Source: Deltaproteobacteria bacterium (GTDB lineage Bacteria > Lernaellota > Lernaellaia > JACKCT01). Taken from it: a stretch of DNA of 64,000 nucleotides. The notes beneath the pieces were generated by a model that saw nothing but the letters and a program-made list of their open reading frames with translations, made no database searches and had not been told where the DNA came from. Shown here in pieces: positions 1-7,726 of this stretch. The stretch is taken from positions 62,001-126,000 of the forward strand of contig JACKCT010000010.1 of the NCBI GenBank assembly GCA_020633895.1. Direction: 5' to 3'. Position 1 is the stretch's first letter. Each line of letters begins with the position of its first letter. Both the position numbers and the translations under genes were made by a program.

Positions 1-761
1 TCCTTGGCCGAATTTTGATCCGCGCTGAGTTCTTTTTCAAATCCCGGCGCCGCGGTCAAGGCCAGGATGCGCCGGGCGAGTTCTTCGGCCTTGGCGGCCC
101 GTTCGAGTTTGGCCTCCAACCGGGCGCGGGCCAGCAGATTCGGGCTGTAGGTCGGCGCGAGTTTGACGGCGGCGGCCAGGTGCTCATCGGCGGCGGGATA
201 CGAAATCACCGGCGATTGAAACGCAATGACGCCCAGCAGGCGGTCGGGCCCGGCGAATTCGTAGGAGGGATCAATCTTCTTGGCGGCTTCGAGTCGGCCT
301 CGCAGGTCTTCCAGGGACTGCATCACTTTCATGGCGGGCTTGCGCTTGATCGATTCCCACCGGGCGGCCGCCGACCAGTAGTGTCCCCCGGCGCGCTTGG
401 AATCGGCCTTGAGCGCCTTTTCCGCCGCCTCTTCAGCGCTGGCGAGGTACCCGGCGCGCTGTTTTTCGTCATCGGCGAAACGGGCCTGGAACATCCTCGC
501 GCGAGCGATGCGTTCAAAGGCTTCGGCGGGGGCGTCGGACGCCTCGGCGGCCTCGGTCCATCGCTCAACGGCCTGACGCACCGCGACGGGATTATCCGAG
601 CGCTTCAGATAAAGCGTGTCCCCGGCTTCCAGGAAGGTGGCGGGGTTTTGGGCGTGGACGGGGGCTGCGCTAACGCACACAGCAACCACGAGAAGGATCA
701 ACAAGAGAACATCACGGCCTTGCCGCTTCAGAGCCGCGCACGTAAGTAAGCGGGTTGTCAC
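1..761 (-). CDS. Exported TPR-type protein, C-terminus cut by window edge
   Basis: The minus frame is open from GTG 759-761 (or TTG 702-704) to the left edge, showing about 250 residues without a stop, so the C-terminus is missing. The start region reads as a basic stretch (LKRQGRD), a hydrophobic core (LLLILLVVAVCVSAA) and a likely VHA/Q cleavage site, i.e. a Sec signal peptide. The mature part is helical and Ala/Glu/Lys rich, with TPR-like phrases such as SAEEAAEKALKAD and ADEHLAAAVKLAP. No catalytic motif is seen. A role as a periplasmic scaffold or tetratricopeptide adaptor is inference. The first codons lie inside a dispersed palindromic repeat (729-823), so the true start is uncertain. 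Confidence 0.6.
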   Translation of the reverse strand, partial: MTTRLLTCAALKRQGRDVLLLILLVVAVCVSAAPVHAQNPATFLEAGDTLYLKRSDNPVAVRQAVERWTEAAEASDAPAEAFERIARARMFQARFADDEKQRAGYLASAEEAAEKALKADSKRAGGHYWSAAARWESIKRKPAMKVMQSLEDLRGRLEAAKKIDPSYEFAGPDRLLGVIAFQSPVISYPAADEHLAAAVKLAPTYSPNLLARARLEAKLERAAKAEELARRILALTAAPGFEKELSADQNSAK

Positions 762-823
762 GATTCTGCACAATCTTTCATTGAAGGGTCGTACCAACCC
801 GCTCCCTGACGGTCGCGGCTCTG
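729..823. repeat. CAGAGCC-family palindromic repeat, copy 1
   Basis: Left arm CAGAGCCGCGCACGTAAG at 729 and right arm CTGACGGTCGCGGCTCTG ending at 823 are inverted relatives of each other. They enclose about 40 nt, including AAGCGGGTTG and CAACCCGCT, which also pair. It overlaps the probable GTG start of the upstream-reading TPR gene. Confidence 0.8.
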
Positions 824-854
824 AAAGGCAGCGCCCCTTTAACCGACGCGCAAA

Positions 855-3539
855 CTACGCCGCGCTGTGCGTCAGGCGGTGCTCGACGCGGCTCAGGGAA
901 TCCTTGGCCACCTGCGTGAGTTCCTTGTGGCGGAATAGCTCTCCCAGGGGGAAGAACAGGGGCCGGATGATCGGGTTGGTCCAGCGTCCGACGAATTTCT
1001 TGAGGGCGTTGCGCGCCGGTTCCCGGCCCAGCAGACCCAGGTTGCGAATTGCCAGCAGGCGCAGTTCCTCGTTCGTCTTGTAGATCTGCACCAGGTGCCC
1101 GCCGAAGCGGAAGCGGGTCGCCGGCAGCATCAACTCCTCGGCCTCCTTGCCGCCGATCTTGCCCAGGGCGTTGATCACCGCGGCGCGGATGTCGGGATCG
1201 GCATAGAACAGGTCGATGAGCTTTCCGGCGGCGCTTTGATCCTGGAGCATACCCAGGGTGTTGATCGCCACTTCCACCACGTCCTTGCTGGGATCCTGCA
1301 GGAAATTGGCGGCCATGTGCCCGGCTTCGGTGGCGTCCACCTTGGGCATGGCGGAGAGGACCTCGCGGCGAACGCGGGCGTCCTTGTCGGAGGCGGCCTT
1401 GCGCAGCACGTCCATCTCGGAGGCGCCGCCGAGTTTGGCGATCAGGTCGATGGCGTTGCGGGCGACATAGAACGCCGAATCGTCCAACGTGCCGACCGTG
1501 TCCCGGCGAGGGAACATGGACGGATCGTCCAGATTCTTCACCTTCCAGACGCACACCTCCAGCGCCTTGGGGCCGATGGCCATGAGGGTTTGGAAGCAGC
1601 GGTTGCGGGTGGTGCGCGAGTCGTTCTTGAAGCCTTCGAGCAGTTGCTCGACGACCTGCTCGGTCCGCAGGGTTTCCAGGATCTTCATCGCCTGATCGGC
1701 GATGCTCATCACGTCCGACTCCAGCTCGCGCATGAGCACCTCGACCGTCGCCTCGGCGGAGGCCTGGACGAAGGACGTGGCGCAAAGCTCCTTGAGGGCG
1801 CGGGTGTAGTTGTCCTGCTTGTCGTCGGGCAGATTGTCCAAGGTGCGGTCGAGTTTTTCGATCTGGCGGATGATCTCCATGGCCGCCGTGTGCTTGTAGG
1901 CCACGATCAGCGCCTTGAAGAAGTCGACGAGCACATCGAAAATCTGGGCATTGACGTCGATGTCCCGTTCCTTGAACCAGATGCGTTCGTTCAGACGAGT
2001 GACCATCTCGTTGATGGTCGTGTCCTTGTTCTTGGAAATGGCCATGTCCGCCATCTTCGCCAGGTTCTCCAAGGCGTGGACACGGTTTTCGGGCTTGCCC
2101 CGGCCGATATCGTCGAGAAGCTGGTTGATCGTCGTGCGGGCGGTGGACCAGCTCATGGCGTCCTTGAGGCCGCCGGAGGCGAACAGCGCCTGATCGGCCA
2201 GGGACGGATCGAGGGACAGGATCATCTGGGCCAGGTTGGCGCGGGACTTGGCGTCCTTCTTGTACGAACCGGACATCAGCGACTGGAACGCGGCGGCCAC
2301 GCCTTCGGCGTTCACATCGCCCAGGTCGCCGCCCTGTTTGATCTTGTTGACGATCTCCGTGAAGACCAGGTTGTCCAGGGCCTTCTCGTCGGAGGTCATG
2401 TCGTCTTTTTCGGCCTGGCCGTCGTCGGTGATGATGCCGTATTTGAACTGGTCGACGACAATGTGCGTGACGCCCTTGGAATCCAGGATGCCCTTCACGC
2501 CGCCCCGGTTTTTGATCTGGGAGGCGGTCTCGGCGAAGATCAGCACGAAGGTGCGCACCTCGTCGAGGGTGATGCCCTTGCGGAAGGTCAGGGAGTTGAC
2601 GTTGCGTTCTTCCAGGGCGATGGCAAAGTCGTTGATGAACTGGGCCGCCTTCTTGAGCTTCACGTCCTCGATGAGCACGTCCGATCCCAAGCGCGAAAGA
2701 GAGACCTTTTCCCGATCCTGCAACAGATCGTCGATGCCGTTATGCAGCGTTTCCAAGGCCAGGGAGATGGACGGATGGTCGGCCGAGGAATACATCTTCA
2801 CCGTCTTGAGCAGCAGCGACAGGCGTTTGATGATATTGGCGCCCATGCGGCCCATGACCGCCTCGGACAGCTTGCCCGACTCGCCCTCCTTGCCGCTGGA
2901 AACCAGGTCCATGCCGTCGGCCGCGCGCCGGGCCGAACTGTCGGTGAGGATGGAGGTGTAGACCTTGTCGTCCTTGCTGGTGAAGTCGGCCTCTTCGAGA
3001 AGCTCGGAGAGCAGGCCCTTGTAAACCGTTCCGAAGTTCGTCAGGTCGACGACCATTTCCTTTTTCTTGATGTCGCCGGCCAGGATGATCTGGTTTACCA
3101 GCGCGGGGCTGTTGATCATCATCTGGGGCATGCCTTCGTCCTGCACGCGGCCGCGCAGCAGGTAGACAAGCTGGATGTACATGGCCGTCTTGGCCTTGAG
3201 GAACATCAGCGTCGTCTGGTCCATGTTCTTGGTCTGTTCGAGGATCTCGGCCAGAGGCGCGAACTTGCCGTGCTTGTCCATGTGGAACTTCATCTGTTCC
3301 ATGACCTTGGCGCCGACGGTTTTGTTAAGAAGTTGAAAATCGATGCACAGCAGGAAGCCGCGGGCGTAGCCCAGGTCATCCAGGGCCTTGTCCATGAACG
3401 CGCCCATCATCTCCACGGCGGGGCCCGGGCCGGCCGACGTGATGGCTCGGCCGAGAATTTCCGCCTGGCGCGTCAGGTTGTTGGCCTGGCTAAGGTTTTT
3501 GACGACGGCCCCAACGTTGACCGCTGTTTCGTCCGACAT
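855..3539 (-). CDS. Large HEAT-repeat-like protein (894 aa)
   Basis: A cytoplasmic all-helical protein without signal peptide. The central part (about residues 230-390) has the pattern SLLLKTVKMYSSADHP, then LSRLGSDVLIEDVKLK, then NVNSLTFRKGITLDEVRTF. This resembles a module found before HD-GYP or HEAT domains in delta-proteobacterial proteins, in which phosphate- or envelope-related signalling is only guessed. The C-terminal third has HEAT-type repeats (ASDKDARVRREVLSAMPKV, QDPSKDVVEVAINTLGML, YADPDIRAAVINALGKIGG). A strong Shine-Dalgarno (GGAGGAG) precedes the ATG at 3539, and a good promoter lies at 3667-3695. Probably a protein-binding scaffold. The specific function is unknown. Confidence 0.85.
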   Translation of the reverse strand: MSDETAVNVGAVVKNLSQANNLTRQAEILGRAITSAGPGPAVEMMGAFMDKALDDLGYARGFLLCIDFQLLNKTVGAKVMEQMKFHMDKHGKFAPLAEILEQTKNMDQTTLMFLKAKTAMYIQLVYLLRGRVQDEGMPQMMINSPALVNQIILAGDIKKKEMVVDLTNFGTVYKGLLSELLEEADFTSKDDKVYTSILTDSSARRAADGMDLVSSGKEGESGKLSEAVMGRMGANIIKRLSLLLKTVKMYSSADHPSISLALETLHNGIDDLLQDREKVSLSRLGSDVLIEDVKLKKAAQFINDFAIALEERNVNSLTFRKGITLDEVRTFVLIFAETASQIKNRGGVKGILDSKGVTHIVVDQFKYGIITDDGQAEKDDMTSDEKALDNLVFTEIVNKIKQGGDLGDVNAEGVAAAFQSLMSGSYKKDAKSRANLAQMILSLDPSLADQALFASGGLKDAMSWSTARTTINQLLDDIGRGKPENRVHALENLAKMADMAISKNKDTTINEMVTRLNERIWFKERDIDVNAQIFDVLVDFFKALIVAYKHTAAMEIIRQIEKLDRTLDNLPDDKQDNYTRALKELCATSFVQASAEATVEVLMRELESDVMSIADQAMKILETLRTEQVVEQLLEGFKNDSRTTRNRCFQTLMAIGPKALEVCVWKVKNLDDPSMFPRRDTVGTLDDSAFYVARNAIDLIAKLGGASEMDVLRKAASDKDARVRREVLSAMPKVDATEAGHMAANFLQDPSKDVVEVAINTLGMLQDQSAAGKLIDLFYADPDIRAAVINALGKIGGKEAEELMLPATRFRFGGHLVQIYKTNEELRLLAIRNLGLLGREPARNALKKFVGRWTNPIIRPLFFPLGELFRHKELTQVAKDSLSRVEHRLTHSAA

Positions 3540-3666
3540 GTGACTCCTCCGAATGCGTGCGCTATCCCGACCCGAAATTGCCGCGGCCGGCCTCCCCCGA
3601 CGTGCACACCGCTGGAACGGCGGCTCGACACACCGGGAACCGCTGGCGAAAAAAGTCTATTGATCG

Positions 3667-3695
3667 AAAGTAGATAGGGCCATTGTCCCTGTCAA
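3667..3695 (-). promoter_or_regulatory. Promoter for the HEAT-like gene
   Basis: On the minus strand TTGACA (3690-3695) is followed after 17 nt by TACTTT (3667-3672). The perfect -35 box and spacing make it the likely promoter of the HEAT-like gene, about 130 nt upstream of its ATG. The rest of the 303-base gap 3540-3842 shows nothing else recognisable. Confidence 0.5.
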
Positions 3696-3842
3696 GAACC
3701 AAACGCGCGGCCCGATGGTTCTCGTCGGGATCTCGGCCCTCGTTTCCCCGTCGAAATGCCCCCCTTCATTGCCCCGTCGACGATCTCATGGTACCTAAAC
3801 GCCCCGAGGCGCGGCGATCCGGCCGCGTGTGAAGGAATCGGC

Positions 3843-4580
3843 ATGTCATTTTTGTATTCGGCAATCTACTGGGCTCCGATGATCGCCGCCCTGATCGACT
3901 ATTTCCGGCGGCGTCCGGATTGGTATTGGTTTTTTATCATCGTATTTTTCCCCACCATCGGGCCGATCATTTATCTGTTCGTCGTCGTCCTGCCCGGCTC
4001 CCGGGTCAGCGATCAGGTCAGCCTGACCCTCAAGGAACGCCGCCGCCGCGCCGAGTTGGAACACGCCGCGAACACCAACCCCCTGCCCGGCCACCTCAGC
4101 GAACTGGGCGAATTGCTCTACCGGGAAGGCAAATACGCCAAGGCGGCGGAATATCTGGAAAAATCCATCGAGGCGGGGATCGATCACCAGGAGGCGCCGT
4201 ACTATCTGGCCCGCGCCTACGAACGCCTGAACCGACCCGCCGACGCGATCCCTCTGCTGATCCCCGTGGTGAAAAAAGACCCGAAGTACAAATTCGGCGA
4301 AGCCTTTCTGGTGCTGGCGCGATGCCTTCAGGCCACGGGGCAGGACAAGGACGCCGAGGCGGCCTACCGCGAGGTTCTCAACCATTCCTCCATTGCCGAA
4401 GCGCGGTACAACCTGGCGTTATTGCTGGACAAAGAAGGCAAGACGCAGCCCGCACGCGTCCTGATGCAACAAATCGTGGACGACGCCAATCTCCCCGGCC
4501 AGCCCCGCTTCGTCCGTCGCCGCGACGCCGCCCATGTCAGCGCGGCGAAGGCGTGGTTGAAGGACCACCCGGCTTCGTAG
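3843..4580 (+). CDS. Membrane-anchored TPR protein
   Basis: A 245-residue protein. Residues 1-50 contain two hydrophobic segments separated by DYFRRRPDWYWF and ending FFPTIGPIIYLFVVVLP, like the short two-span anchor seen in PLD nuclease N-terminal proteins. The remainder is made of TPRs (AELEHAANTNPLPGHLSELG, LLYREGKYAKAAEYLEKSI, PYYLARAYERLNRPADAIP, ARYNLALLLDKEGK). The ATG at 3843 was chosen because AAGGA sits 6 nt before it; an earlier in-frame ATG at 3756 lacks a binding site and adds non-hydrophobic residues. No catalytic residues are seen. It likely organises a membrane-proximal complex (inference). Confidence 0.8.
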   Translation: MSFLYSAIYWAPMIAALIDYFRRRPDWYWFFIIVFFPTIGPIIYLFVVVLPGSRVSDQVSLTLKERRRRAELEHAANTNPLPGHLSELGELLYREGKYAKAAEYLEKSIEAGIDHQEAPYYLARAYERLNRPADAIPLLIPVVKKDPKYKFGEAFLVLARCLQATGQDKDAEAAYREVLNHSSIAEARYNLALLLDKEGKTQPARVLMQQIVDDANLPGQPRFVRRRDAAHVSAAKAWLKDHPAS

Positions 4581-4653
4581 CGACCGTGCCTTCCGAGCCG
4601 TGAGCCGTAGCGAGCGGGTGACGCCTTCGTCGTCAGAGATGATCGCGCCCAAT

Positions 4654-4803
4654 CAGAGCCCCGACCTGCTTGCCGCGCCGTGGCCTTGGCGAAGGCGGGT
4701 AGGGAGGGGTCTGGTCCGACCCGGCACGCACCTTCCGTTGTTTGGCGCATCGAATGTGGCATACCGGGACGTACCCGACCGCTTACTACCTTGCGCGGCT
4801 CTG
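4654..4803. repeat. CAGAGCC-family repeat, copy 2, with nested 31-bp module
   Basis: Left arm CAGAGCCCCGACCTG (4654-4668), then a 31-bp module (4669-4699) containing CCTTGGCGAAGGCGGG, then the arm resumes with TAGGGAGGGGTCTGG. The right arm CCGCTTACTACCTTGCGCGG leads to CTCTG at 4803. A degenerate partial arm (CCGAGCCGTGAGCCGTAGCG) lies just upstream near 4593-4620. The 346-base gap 4581-4926 is essentially all repeat. Confidence 0.8.
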
Positions 4804-4825
4804 AAACGGAGACAATGCACCGGCA

Positions 4826-4888
4826 TCCGATGCCTTGGCATCCATTAGTCCGCGGCGACTACGCCGCACTTGCAATTCAGTTGCGTTT
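4826..4888. repeat. Third repeat family (AGTCCGCGGCGACTACGCCGC core)
   Basis: A small hairpin (GATGCCTTGGCATC) is followed by the palindromic core AGTCCGCGGCGACTACGCCG and CACTTGCAATTCAG. A relative with GATGCAAAGCATCTC then AGTCCGCCGCGACTACGCGG lies at 11752-11793, so this is a dispersed element, not a gene. Confidence 0.6.
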
Positions 4889-4926
4889 ATGCTTGATTGA
4901 CTCCCTTTCCGCCTTGGGAGGCATCT

Positions 4927-5883
4927 TTGCGGATTTTCGGATGGAAATTGAGCCGCTTGGCGGCGGCGGTCCTGGCGACCGGCTTGGTCCTCCTGGCGAC
5001 GTCGGGCGGATTATCGAACGCGTGGGCGCAGGAGGCCCCGACGCCGCGCAAGACGTACGTCGGTGATTTCCACATCGTGGCGTCGTTCGTGCCGATTAAG
5101 ATCCTGGTCGACGAGGTCGCGGCGGATATCGACGGCGTGAAGACGTCCATGCTCCTGCCCGGCGCGCTGGGATGCCCCCACGACACGGCCCTGTCCCCGT
5201 CGGACCTCAAGCTCGTGGCGACGGCGAATGTGTTGGTGATCAACGGCGCGGGCATGGAGCCGTTCATGGACAAGATCCGCGAGAACGTCGAGGACGTGCC
5301 GGCAATCGAAGTGACCGACGGCGTGCCGCTGATCGCCTCGGACGAAGTGGCCGCGGACGGCCGGCGACTGCCCAATCCCCACGCGTGGGTCAGCCCCCAA
5401 CGCTTCGGTCGCATGGCCCTGACGCTGGCGGAGGAACTGGCGCGCATCGATCCGACGCACGCCGACGCCTACAAGGAAAACGCCAAGGCCGCCAAAGCGC
5501 GATGGGACAAGCTCGCCGCCGAGTTCGTCAAGGCCACCGGCACCGCGCCCAACCGCAAACTGGTCGCCACGCACACCGACTTCACCTACCTCATCCAGGA
5601 CGCCTCCGCCAAGCAGGTCGCCGTCATCTTCGAGCACGGCGAGGAGCCCCCCTCCGCCAAGCATCTGGCCGAGTTGACCGCCAAGATCAAGGCCGAGCGC
5701 CCCCTGGCGATCCTGGCCGAGCCCCAGTTCCCCGACAAGCTGCCCCACGCCTTGTCCAAGGAAACCGGCGTGCCCGTCGTCGAGTTGGACACCCTGGCCA
5801 CGGGCATCGGCGAGTACGGCGAATACGACCGGGTGATGGCGAAGAATCTGGAAACCTGGCGACGCCTGTTCGCGGGCCCGTGA
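4927..5883 (+). CDS. znuA: Zn/Mn ABC transporter substrate-binding protein (ZnuA/TroA family)
   Basis: Periplasmic metal receptor of a cluster A-I importer. TTG 4927 is chosen as start because GGGAGG ends 5 nt before it; this gives a signal peptide (RIFGWKLSRLAAAVLATGLVLL, cut near AWA/QE). All four metal ligands of the family are visible: His in CPHDTALSPSD, His in NPHAWVSP, His in THTDFTYLI and the acidic residue of LAEPQFPDK. The usual His-rich loop of ZnuA is absent; instead a His-rich tail is on the partner ATPase. It overlaps the ATPase gene by GTGA, so the three genes form one operon. Zinc versus manganese specificity cannot be decided from sequence. Confidence 0.88.
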   Translation: MRIFGWKLSRLAAAVLATGLVLLATSGGLSNAWAQEAPTPRKTYVGDFHIVASFVPIKILVDEVAADIDGVKTSMLLPGALGCPHDTALSPSDLKLVATANVLVINGAGMEPFMDKIRENVEDVPAIEVTDGVPLIASDEVAADGRRLPNPHAWVSPQRFGRMALTLAEELARIDPTHADAYKENAKAAKARWDKLAAEFVKATGTAPNRKLVATHTDFTYLIQDASAKQVAVIFEHGEEPPSAKHLAELTAKIKAERPLAILAEPQFPDKLPHALSKETGVPVVELDTLATGIGEYGEYDRVMAKNLETWRRLFAGP

Positions 5884-6803
5884 GCACGGCCGTGAGCGCG
5901 CGAAATTCGCCGACCACCGGCGCGGCGCTGAGCCTTCGCGGCGTGAACGTCCGCCTGGGCGGTGCGCCGATCCTACGCAATATCAACGCGGATTTCCCCG
6001 CCAGCCGAACCACGGCCATCATCGGTCCCAACGGCGCAGGAAAGACCACGCTGATGCGCGCCATCCTGGGCTTCGCCCCGCACGAGGGACGCATCGAATT
6101 CAACGGCCGCCCGTTGGGCCCCCACCCCGGCCAAAACGGCGCCCCGGCCATCGGCTACGTCCCCCAGCATCTGGATTTCGACCGCATGATGCCGCTGACG
6201 GTGCTGGACTTCCTTTGCCTGACCGCCCAGCGTCGGCCGCTCTGGTTCGGCCACAGCGCCGCCGCGTTGGAGATGGCGCGAAGCACCCTCGCCCGGATGC
6301 ATCTTTCCCACTTCGAACGCAAGCCGTTGGGCGGTCTGTCGGGCGGAGAATTGCAACGGGTGATGCTCGCGCTGGCGTTGCAAAACAACCCGCCGATCCT
6401 GATTCTCGACGAACCGATCAGCGGCGTGGACGTGGCCGGGGAGGAGCAATTCTGCGAGTTGCTCGCGGAGATCCAGCGCGAGGGGCGGCAAACGATCCTG
6501 CTGATCACGCACGACCTGGCGATGGTCAACGAACACGCGGATTTCGTCCTGTGCCTGAACCGCGAGGTGCTCATGCAGGGGCCGACGCGCGAAGTCCTCA
6601 CGCACGAAAATATCGGGCGCATCTTCGGCCTGCTGACCACCGAGGCGCATCAGGCCCACACCCTGCCCGAGGAGTGGTTCGAAAAGGACCCGTTAGCCCA
6701 TCAAACGCACGATCACGCCCATGCGCATTCCCACACTCACCACCACGATCACGACCACGCGCACGACCATGACGCTGAGGCCAAGACCGAGGCCGAGCGA
6801 TGA
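5880..6803 (+). CDS. znuC: Zn/Mn ABC transporter ATP-binding protein with His-rich tail
   Basis: Cytoplasmic ATPase of the metal importer, 307 residues. It shows Walker A GPNGAGKTT, the signature LSGGELQRV, Walker B ILILDEPISGVD and the switch His in LLITHD. The GTG start at 5880 overlaps the receptor stop (GTGA). The last 35 residues hold 13 histidines within 25 positions (HDHAHAHSHTHHHDHDHAHD), far beyond the normal end of the family, and probably bind metal. Such a tail could sense or buffer cytosolic zinc, or act as a metal chaperone site (inference). Confidence 0.9.
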   Translation: MSTAVSARNSPTTGAALSLRGVNVRLGGAPILRNINADFPASRTTAIIGPNGAGKTTLMRAILGFAPHEGRIEFNGRPLGPHPGQNGAPAIGYVPQHLDFDRMMPLTVLDFLCLTAQRRPLWFGHSAAALEMARSTLARMHLSHFERKPLGGLSGGELQRVMLALALQNNPPILILDEPISGVDVAGEEQFCELLAEIQREGRQTILLITHDLAMVNEHADFVLCLNREVLMQGPTREVLTHENIGRIFGLLTTEAHQAHTLPEEWFEKDPLAHQTHDHAHAHSHTHHHDHDHAHDHDAEAKTEAER

Positions 6804-7651
6804 GCGGGCTGATGGACGGCATTTATCACCTCATCGGCGCGGCGCTGCCCTTCGGCTGGGGGGAGTTGCAGTTCATGCAGCGGGCGATCTTCGGCGTCAT
6901 GCTGCTGATGCCCCTGTGCGGCGCGATGGGCGTGCATGTGGTGAATCACCGCCTGGCGTTTTTCTCCGAGACGCTCTCCCACGCCACCTTCACCGGCGTC
7001 GCGATCGGCCTGCTGTTGTCGATCAATCCGTCTCTGACGCTCATGGCGTTCTGCGTCGCGGTGGCGCTGGCGATCAACCGGGTGCGCCGTCGCTCGAATT
7101 TGTCGACGGACACGGTGGTCGGCGTCATCTTCGCGGTATCCGTCGCGTTGGGCCTGGCGATCATCAGCGCGAAAAAGGAACTCAACGGCGCGCTCTCGTC
7201 GTTTCTCTACGGCGATATTCTCTCGCTGACCGACGCCGACATGGCGGTGCTGCTGGTGTTGTTCTTCGTCGTTTTCGGCACCCTCTTCGCCCTGGATAAC
7301 CGCATGCACCTCGCCGCCGTGCACGCCAACCTCGCCCGCTCGCGAGGGGTGCGGGTGCATCTGGTGGAGGATATCTATGCGGCGTGCCTCGCGCTGGTGG
7401 TGGCGGCGGGCATCCGGGCGGTGGGGCTGTTGCTGGTGACGGCCATGCTCACGCTGCCGGCCGCGTCGGCGCGTTCGGTGGCGCGATCGGTCGGTCAGAC
7501 GTTCTGGCTGGCAACGATCTTCGCGTTCATCGCGGGCCTGGCGGGCGTTGTCGCCTCCTACGAAATCGATATCGCCACCGGCGCCGCGATCATCCTGTGC
7601 GCGGCCATCCTCTTCGCCCTCGCCCAAATTGTCCGCGCCGCCCGCGCCTAG
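6800..7651 (+). CDS. znuB: Zn/Mn ABC transporter permease (ZnuB/ABC-3 family)
   Basis: A 283-residue inner-membrane protein with about eight hydrophobic segments. It has the ABC-3 landmarks MLLMPLCGAMGVHVVNHRLAFFSETLSHATFTGVAIG and, near the C-terminus, GIRAVGLLLVTAMLTLPAASAR. It overlaps the ATPase gene by ATGA (6800-6803), consistent with translational coupling, and completes the three-gene importer. No Zur-like operator was recognised upstream of the operon. Confidence 0.9.
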   Translation: MSGLMDGIYHLIGAALPFGWGELQFMQRAIFGVMLLMPLCGAMGVHVVNHRLAFFSETLSHATFTGVAIGLLLSINPSLTLMAFCVAVALAINRVRRRSNLSTDTVVGVIFAVSVALGLAIISAKKELNGALSSFLYGDILSLTDADMAVLLVLFFVVFGTLFALDNRMHLAAVHANLARSRGVRVHLVEDIYAACLALVVAAGIRAVGLLLVTAMLTLPAASARSVARSVGQTFWLATIFAFIAGLAGVVASYEIDIATGAAIILCAAILFALAQIVRAARA

Positions 7652-7726
7652 GGCGACGTTTACACACCCCGCGATTCGCCCCTAAGATTTGACCGCACCC
7701 ATCCACGCACCGTTGCCGAGGCTTTC

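Noticed and set aside
1095-3677. Long plus-strand open frame antisense to the HEAT-like gene
   Set aside because: It is a shadow of a clear minus-strand gene: composition is His/Gly/Val-rich without any family pattern, and the opposite strand has a promoter, ribosome site and HEAT motifs.
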